Positions 7,820 to 11,749 of a stretch of 11,749 nt of DNA are shown here, one piece after another. Within the stretch, counting starts at the first letter, position 1. Every line of letters begins with the position of its first letter. This stretch comes from an uncultured Phycisphaerales bacterium. Its GTDB lineage: Bacteria; Planctomycetota; Phycisphaerae; Phycisphaerales; UBA1924. A program made the position numbers and the translations under genes. A model generated the notes under the pieces. That model worked only from the letters and a program-made list of their open reading frames with translations. It had not been told where the DNA came from and made no database searches. The stretch lies in assembly GCA_937871415.1 (NCBI GenBank), contig CALMQD010000220.1, forward strand, positions 1 through 11,749, written 5' to 3'.

Positions 7820-8950
7820 ATGCGCGTGCTCTACGACGGCGTGGTCTTCCAGAACGCGTACCAGCGTGGAGTGCAACGCGTCTTTCGCGAACTGCTGCCG
7901 AGGCTGGCGAGTGGGGGTGTTGAGCCGGTCCTGGTACTCGCCGACACGGCACGCGCAGAACTCCCGGCTCACCCGGGCGTCCGGGTCGTCGGCCCCCCTC
8001 TGAAAGCGGCCGGGCTGCTGCCGCGGAAGCTTCGGCGGAGCGTCCGCGCGTCGGCATCGCGCCCGCGTTTGAGGCGGCTGGCCGATTCGTGCGACCTGTT
8101 CCACTCGACGTACTTCACGCTCCCGCCCCGCCCGATGAAGACCGTGCTCCACGTGCACGACATGATCGTGGAGCGCTACGCGGAGTACTTCAGCGACCGC
8201 AAGGCCGGCGAAGAGATCGCGCGAAAGCGCCGGGCCATCGAGGCGGCGGACTGGTTCATCACGATCTCCGACGCGACGGCGCGCGAGCTCGAGCACTTCT
8301 ACCCGAACGCCCGGGGGCGGATCACGACGGTCCACCTCGGCAAGGAGCACCTGAGCGTCCGGCGCGCCGACTCCGCTGAACGCCCGCCCGGCACAGGCGA
8401 CAGACCCGCGGTCCGGTACGCGCTCTTCGTGGGTGATCGAGCCCTGTACAAGAACTTCGCGACGGTCCTCGACGCGATGGACTGCGAGCAGTGGCCCGGT
8501 CAGGTTGCGCTGGTCGTTGTCGGCGCTCCGTTCCGCGGCGGTGAGCAGTTTCGTGTCGAGCGGCTCGCCTCGCCGCCTCGAAACCGCACGATCACCCTTG
8601 CCGGGCGTGTGGACGACGCCGAGCTCGGTCGGCTTTACACGAACGCGGCGTGCGTGATCGTGCCTTCGCGGTGCGAGGGCTTCGGCTTCCCGGTGCTCGA
8701 AGGCCAGGCCGCGGGCGCGCCGGTCGTCTGCTCCGACATCCCGGTGTTCCGGGAGGTGTGCGACGGCGACTCGGCGCTGTTCTTCCCCTGGCACGATCCG
8801 GCGGCGCTCGCTCGGGCCGTCGGCGCTGCGCTCGAGCCCGCCCGCCGATCCGCGCTCGTGTCCGCGGCGGAAGTGAACCTCCAGCGCTTCGGGTGGGACA
8901 AGTGCGCCGCGGAGGTGCGGGCGGTGTACGAGCGGCTGATCGGCGCGTGA
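7820..8950 (+). CDS. Glycosyltransferase, GT4 type (GT-B fold)
   Basis: This protein of 376 residues transfers a sugar from an activated donor, probably a nucleotide sugar, to a glycan, lipid or protein; neither donor nor acceptor can be read from the sequence. The N-terminal half has MRVLYDGVVF (1-10), a glycine/arginine loop (GVQRVFREL, 17-25), LFHSTYFTLPP (93-103) and HDMIVERYAEYF (113-124). The linker and C-terminal half show ITISDATARELEHF (147-160), YALFVGDRALYKNF (200-213) with Lys211 placed to bind donor phosphate, TITLAGRVDDAELGRLY (257-273), and PSRCEGFGFPVLEGQAAGAP (282-301). In the last segment Glu286 and Glu294 form the EX7E motif of retaining GT4 enzymes. There is no signal peptide or membrane helix. 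The start is the ATG at 7820, where homology begins; an open frame upstream to 7109 is antisense to the kinase. Its divergent partner is the kinase gene and it converges on the YwaF-type gene with a 31-nt gap. Confidence 0.9.
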   Translation: MRVLYDGVVFQNAYQRGVQRVFRELLPRLASGGVEPVLVLADTARAELPAHPGVRVVGPPLKAAGLLPRKLRRSVRASASRPRLRRLADSCDLFHSTYFTLPPRPMKTVLHVHDMIVERYAEYFSDRKAGEEIARKRRAIEAADWFITISDATARELEHFYPNARGRITTVHLGKEHLSVRRADSAERPPGTGDRPAVRYALFVGDRALYKNFATVLDAMDCEQWPGQVALVVVGAPFRGGEQFRVERLASPPRNRTITLAGRVDDAELGRLYTNAACVIVPSRCEGFGFPVLEGQAAGAPVVCSDIPVFREVCDGDSALFFPWHDPAALARAVGAALEPARRSALVSAAEVNLQRFGWDKCAAEVRAVYERLIGA

Positions 8951-8981
8951 ATGCGTGCCGATGATCGCGTCGGAAGGGGCG

Positions 8982-9893
8982 TCAGTCTCCGGCAGAGTCG
9001 TTCTCTCGGCGTGCGCCGATCACGAACCCCAGCCAGACCACGAGGTACACGCCGTTGACGATGAGCGCCAGCGGCACGAGCCGCCACGGCCAGGGGCCGA
9101 GCTTGTCGATGAGCGTCTCGGTCTCGGGGGCCGCATTCCCGACGTAGCCGTAGTTCCAGCCCGTCAGGACGTCGAGCGGAAGCATGACACCCAGATAAGC
9201 AAACGTCACCAGCACGATGTTGCGCAGGTCGCGGACGCCGGCGCGATAGCCCCGCACCGCGATGCAGTAGACCGCGCTCCCGATGATGAATGTGTGGCTC
9301 TCCCAGAAGATCCAGAACTCGGTCGCCCCGGGCCCGATCCTGACCACCGGTGTCGCGTACGCCTGCGTAGAGAGCCCCAGCCCCCAGAAGACCAGCACCG
9401 TCGTCAGCAGGCGCGAGCCGGTCATGAGCGCCAGCGCCGCCACGAGGCCCGCGAGGTCGCAGATGTGCAGGGGCAGGCTGCTGGTCCACTTGAACTGCGC
9501 CGGGGCGAACCACCACAACTGCCACGAGAGCCACATGATGATCCCGATCGCCCCGAGCATCTGACCGGCCGGATCGACGAGGATGCCGCTCCGCACCCGG
9601 GCGTCGCGCGACGTGCGCGCACCGCCGAACGGCTCGCGGCGCAGCCGCCTCCCGGCAACGACCACCGCGGCGATGAGCACGGTGCAGACCGCCAGCGCCA
9701 CGGCGTGCGGCCCGGTGAAGGTCTTGAATCGCAGCATGTCCGGCGCGATGGGGAAATCGCTCGGGAGGCTGGAGATCGCCCGCTCGATGTCCGTCGCACC
9801 GATGCGTGTGGTGGGGAGCGCGTCGCTCCCGCCCGGTTTCGGCGCGTCCAAGGACCGGCCCGCCGCAACTCCCTGTCTGGTCGCTTCCTGCAT
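8982..9893 (-). CDS. YwaF/TIGR02206-type multi-pass membrane protein
   Basis: The 303-residue protein has about seven hydrophobic helices (roughly 62-80, 111-130, 140-158, 162-181, 193-213, 225-243 and 270-292), the layout of the TIGR02206 (B. subtilis YwaF) family of unknown function, which I recall as related to eukaryotic TMEM164. Family marks are FTGPHAVAL at the first helix, SSLPLHICDLAGL (138-150) with His143 and Cys145 in the third, WESHT (197-201) and TGWNYGYVG (244-252). Trp and aromatic residues are frequent in the second helix. The first 52 residues are polar and not part of the usual family, whose members are near 240-250 residues. The Met at position 53 (start 9737) would give 251 residues and is a real alternative. 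The ATG at 9893 is kept because a TACGCT box lies 6 nt before it and the frame reads through. It is divergent from argJ. The reaction, if any, is unknown. Confidence 0.82.
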   Translation of the reverse strand: MQEATRQGVAAGRSLDAPKPGGSDALPTTRIGATDIERAISSLPSDFPIAPDMLRFKTFTGPHAVALAVCTVLIAAVVVAGRRLRREPFGGARTSRDARVRSGILVDPAGQMLGAIGIIMWLSWQLWWFAPAQFKWTSSLPLHICDLAGLVAALALMTGSRLLTTVLVFWGLGLSTQAYATPVVRIGPGATEFWIFWESHTFIIGSAVYCIAVRGYRAGVRDLRNIVLVTFAYLGVMLPLDVLTGWNYGYVGNAAPETETLIDKLGPWPWRLVPLALIVNGVYLVVWLGFVIGARRENDSAGD

Positions 9894-9899
9894 GCTCGG

Positions 9900-9905
9900 A
9901 GCGTA
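9900..9905 (-). promoter_or_regulatory. Possible -10 box of the YwaF-type gene (leaderless transcript)
   Basis: On the minus strand TACGCT is followed by 6 nt and then the ATG at 9893. The hexamer is identical to the one 8 nt before rsfS. No Shine-Dalgarno is seen. Confidence 0.33.
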
Positions 9906-9951
9906 CCGCCGGTGGGGTGAGCCGTGCCATGGGCGATGGGTCCGACCCGCG

Positions 9952-9957
9952 TATCCT
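9952..9957 (+). promoter_or_regulatory. Possible -10 box of argJ
   Basis: TATCCT lies 26 nt before the ATG of argJ, with the Shine-Dalgarno between them, so it would give a leader of about 20 nt. No convincing -35 box is visible. It is in the 90-nt gap shared with the divergent YwaF-type gene. I see no arginine-operator-like AT-rich box. Confidence 0.3.
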
Positions 9958-9968
9958 CTCTGCTCTGC

Positions 9969-9975
9969 AAAGGAG
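9969..9975 (+). promoter_or_regulatory. Ribosome binding site of argJ
   Basis: AAAGGAG lies 8 nt before the ATG at 9984. It is the strongest Shine-Dalgarno sequence in the window and fixes the start over the ATGs further upstream (for example 9924). Confidence 0.75.
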
Positions 9976-9983
9976 CGCTCCGG

Positions 9984-11360
9984 ATGTCCATCACACGACC
10001 CATGGGGTTCCGAGCCGCGGCGACCAGCGCGGGCATCAAGCCCAGCGGCAAGACCGACCTCATGCTGCTGGTCTGCGACCTGCCCGCGCCCGACAGCCCC
10101 GCCGGGCGGATGGCGGCCCGGGACGGCGCGGACCCCCGTTCGCGCCTCGCTTCGGCCGCGGTCTTCACCCGCAACCAGGTTGTCGGAGCGCCCGTCGAGA
10201 TCGGGCGACGCTGGCGCTCGACGTATCTGAACAACTGGGAGCGCGGCTCTTCGCTGACCACCGAGGCCGGTGTCGGCGCGATCCGCGCCGTGCTCGTGAA
10301 CGCCGGCTGCTCGAACGCGGCGACCGGTTCGGCCGGCGTGGAGGACGCCAAGCGCACGATGCGGTGCGTCGCGGAGCACTATCCGTGCTCGATGGAGTCG
10401 GTGATGCCCAGCTCCACGGGGATCATCGGGCACCGCCTGCCGGTCGAAAAGATCAACGCTGCGATCCCGGGCCTCGTGGGCAGCCTGTCTCGGAGCAAGG
10501 ATGCGGACGATGCCGCGGCCCGCGCCATCATGACGACCGACCTGGTCCCCAAGAGCGCCCACCGGGAGATCGAGGTCGCTGGGCACAGCGTGCACCTGGG
10601 CGCGATCTGCAAGGGCTCGGGGATGATCGCGCCGAGCCTGGACGTCGCGGGAGACGTCGGCGGGATCGGCCCGCACGGCACGATGCTCGCGTTCATCACG
10701 ACCGACGCGTGCATCGATGCGCCCTGCCTTCAACTGGCTCTCGAGCACGCCTGCCGCGAGTCCTTCGACCGCGTGAGCGTCGACGCCCACCCTTCCTGCT
10801 CGGACACGGTGCTGTGCCTGGCCTCCGGCCACTCGGCCATGCCGCCGATCCACCGCAACGATCCGGCGTTCTTCGGCTTCCAGCGGGCGCTCGCCTCGCT
10901 CTGCGAGGAACTGGCGATGAAGATCGTTCGCGACGGCGAGGGCGCGACCCGCGTCTTCCGCGTCGAGGTGCGGGGCGCCCGGAGCAACGAGGAGGCGACT
11001 CGGCTGGCACGCGCGGTGGTCGACTCTCCGCTGGTCAAGTGCGCCATCCACGGCAAGGACCCCAACTGGGGGCGCATCGTCACCGCCGCCGGCAACGCCG
11101 GCGTGCCCTTCGACCCGGCGGAATCTTCGCTGATCCTGGGCAGCCTTCCCCACGGCGCGGGCGAGAAGGCCGAGGTCGAGGTTTATCGCCACGGCCTGCC
11201 GACCGGCATCAAGAAGGACGACCCGCGCCTTGTCGCGGCCATGAACGCCGACCCTGTTTACGCCACCCTCACGGTCGGCTATGGACCGGGGCAGGCGTTC
11301 ATGCTCGGCTGCGATCTCTCCGCGGACTACGTCCGCATCAACGCCGACTACACCACCTGA
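9984..11360 (+). CDS. argJ: ArgJ, glutamate N-acetyltransferase (ornithine acetyltransferase, possibly bifunctional)
   Basis: ArgJ moves the acetyl group from N-acetylornithine to glutamate in the cyclic arginine pathway; some members also use acetyl-CoA, which cannot be judged here. The 458-residue protein has GFRAAATSAGIKPSGKTDL (8-26), LVNAGCSNAATG (104-115), SSTGIIGHRLPVEKI (143-157), AICKGSGMIAP (207-217), TMLAFITTDA (233-242), VKCAIHGKDPNWGRI (351-365) and the C-terminal NADYTT. ArgJ precursors cut themselves before a Thr that becomes the nucleophile; here this is Thr233. The usual stretch between GMI.P and TML is three residues ending in Ala; here it is 15 residues ending in Gly232, so the cut would fall between Gly and Thr. 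The protein is also longer than the typical 390-410 residues, with extra residues near 35-55 and 78-95. A strong AAAGGAG supports the ATG at 9984. The HMG-CoA lyase gene follows after 46 nt. Confidence 0.94.
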   Translation: MSITRPMGFRAAATSAGIKPSGKTDLMLLVCDLPAPDSPAGRMAARDGADPRSRLASAAVFTRNQVVGAPVEIGRRWRSTYLNNWERGSSLTTEAGVGAIRAVLVNAGCSNAATGSAGVEDAKRTMRCVAEHYPCSMESVMPSSTGIIGHRLPVEKINAAIPGLVGSLSRSKDADDAAARAIMTTDLVPKSAHREIEVAGHSVHLGAICKGSGMIAPSLDVAGDVGGIGPHGTMLAFITTDACIDAPCLQLALEHACRESFDRVSVDAHPSCSDTVLCLASGHSAMPPIHRNDPAFFGFQRALASLCEELAMKIVRDGEGATRVFRVEVRGARSNEEATRLARAVVDSPLVKCAIHGKDPNWGRIVTAAGNAGVPFDPAESSLILGSLPHGAGEKAEVEVYRHGLPTGIKKDDPRLVAAMNADPVYATLTVGYGPGQAFMLGCDLSADYVRINADYTT

Positions 11361-11378
11361 ACCCCGCTCGCATGGGGT
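11361..11378 (+). other. Short inverted repeat after argJ
   Basis: ACCCC and GGGGT (11361-11365 and 11374-11378) surround an 8-nt loop directly after the argJ stop codon. The stem is only 5 bp and no T-run follows, so it is a poor terminator and may be chance. Confidence 0.2.
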
Positions 11379-11406
11379 GGACTCAACGGCTCGCTGAAGT
11401 TCGGCA

Positions 11407-11749
11407 TGCACATGTCCTCGACGATCCGCATCACCGACGTCGGACCACGCGACGGGCTTCAGAACGAGGCCGGCGCGATCGCCACCGCCGACAAGGCAAG
11501 GCTCGTGCGCCTGCTGCTCGTGACGGGGGTCGATGAGATCGAAGTGACGAGCTTCGTGAGCCCCAAGTGGGTGCCGCAACTCGGCGACTCTTCGGAACTG
11601 TGCAGGCGTGTCGCGGACGACCTGCGACGGCTCGAGGCCGATCGTCGAGCCCAACTCGGCGAGAACGCGCCGCCCCTGCCCATGCTCTCGGCGCTGGTCC
11701 CGAACGAGAAGGGCATGGAGGGAGCGGTCCGCGCCAATGAGGAGGCGGC
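11407..11749 (+). CDS. Hydroxymethylglutaryl-CoA lyase, N-terminal part (runs off the right edge)
   Basis: HMG-CoA lyase splits 3-hydroxy-3-methylglutaryl-CoA into acetoacetate and acetyl-CoA, the last step of leucine breakdown. About 114 residues are visible. The signature ITDVGPRDGLQNE (9-21) carries the catalytic Arg15 and Asp16. IEVTSFVSPKWVPQLGD (45-61) with Glu46 is the second hallmark and separates this enzyme from isopropylmalate and homocitrate synthases, which share the HMGL-like TIM barrel. An insertion rich in Arg, Ala, Glu and Pro (about 77-96) precedes MLSALVPNEKGMEGAV, the next conserved strand. An in-frame TGA at 11395-11397 bounds the start, leaving the ATG at 11407 or the one at 11413; GAAG lies 7 nt before the first. 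It follows argJ on the same strand after 46 nt. The usual symbol would be mvaB or hmgL, but I leave it blank because the gene is incomplete. Confidence 0.9.

Noticed and set aside
8764-8785. TGGCAC-like start of a sigma54 promoter within the glycosyltransferase gene
   Set aside because: TGGCAC occurs near 8790 but the -12 GC element (TTGC) is missing at the right spacing and it is inside coding sequence.
9806-11536. Plus-strand open frame of 576 codons overlapping argJ in another frame
   Set aside because: The translation is Arg/Gly/Pro/His-rich without motifs, while the argJ frame has complete family signatures and a strong ribosome binding site.
9894-11654. A minus-strand frame open for about 587 codons upstream of the YwaF-type gene, antisense to argJ, which would make an 890-residue protein
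   Set aside because: It mirrors argJ, its translation is Arg/Ala/Gly/His-rich without family motifs, and long antisense frames are expected in GC-rich coding DNA. The part before 9893 has no homology-like pattern.

Overview
The window is a GC-rich, gene-dense stretch of ordinary bacterial chromosome. It holds ten protein genes, two of them cut by the window edges. I see no rRNA, tRNA, CRISPR array, insertion sequence or phage gene. The gene set (QueG, RsfS, NtrC-type regulator, PA0069-type radical SAM protein, YwaF-type membrane protein, ArgJ, HMG-CoA lyase), the GC richness and the histone-H1-like lysine/alanine tail on RsfS would fit a planctomycete, perhaps of the Phycisphaerae. That assignment is inference; no rRNA or taxonomic marker was compared.

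Layout. (1) 2-1609, plus strand: the end of a sugar phosphate isomerase/epimerase-like gene, then epoxyqueuosine reductase (queG). (2) 1610-2584, minus strand: ribosomal silencing factor rsfS, whose stop codon abuts that of queG with no gap. (3) 2691-3653, plus strand: a membrane-anchored FkbM-family methyltransferase, divergent from rsfS. (4) 7635 down to 3702, minus strand: a likely three-gene operon of a soluble histidine kinase, an NtrC-type sigma54-dependent response regulator and a PA0069-family radical SAM protein. A perfect 19-bp tandem duplication covers the radical SAM stop codon. (5) 7820-8950, plus strand: a GT4-type glycosyltransferase, divergent from the kinase. (6) 8982-9893, minus strand: a seven-helix YwaF/TIGR02206-type membrane protein. 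(7) 9984-11360 and 11407 to the right edge, plus strand: argJ (arginine biosynthesis) and the start of a hydroxymethylglutaryl-CoA lyase gene.

The genes do not form one pathway. The clear functional unit is the kinase-regulator pair, with the radical SAM gene downstream as a possible passenger or partner. Most of the rest is housekeeping: tRNA modification, ribosome silencing, arginine synthesis and leucine/HMG-CoA metabolism. Gaps are short. The longest, about 184 nt at 7636-7819, lies between the divergent kinase and glycosyltransferase genes.

I do not see a clearly new multi-gene system. The points most worth following are: the acidic linker plus H1-like basic tail on RsfS; TAnnnT boxes 6-9 nt before the ATG of three genes that lack a Shine-Dalgarno sequence, suggesting leaderless mRNAs; an insertion just before the self-cleavage threonine of ArgJ; an insertion inside the DHp hairpin of the histidine kinase; and the tandem duplication at the radical SAM stop codon.
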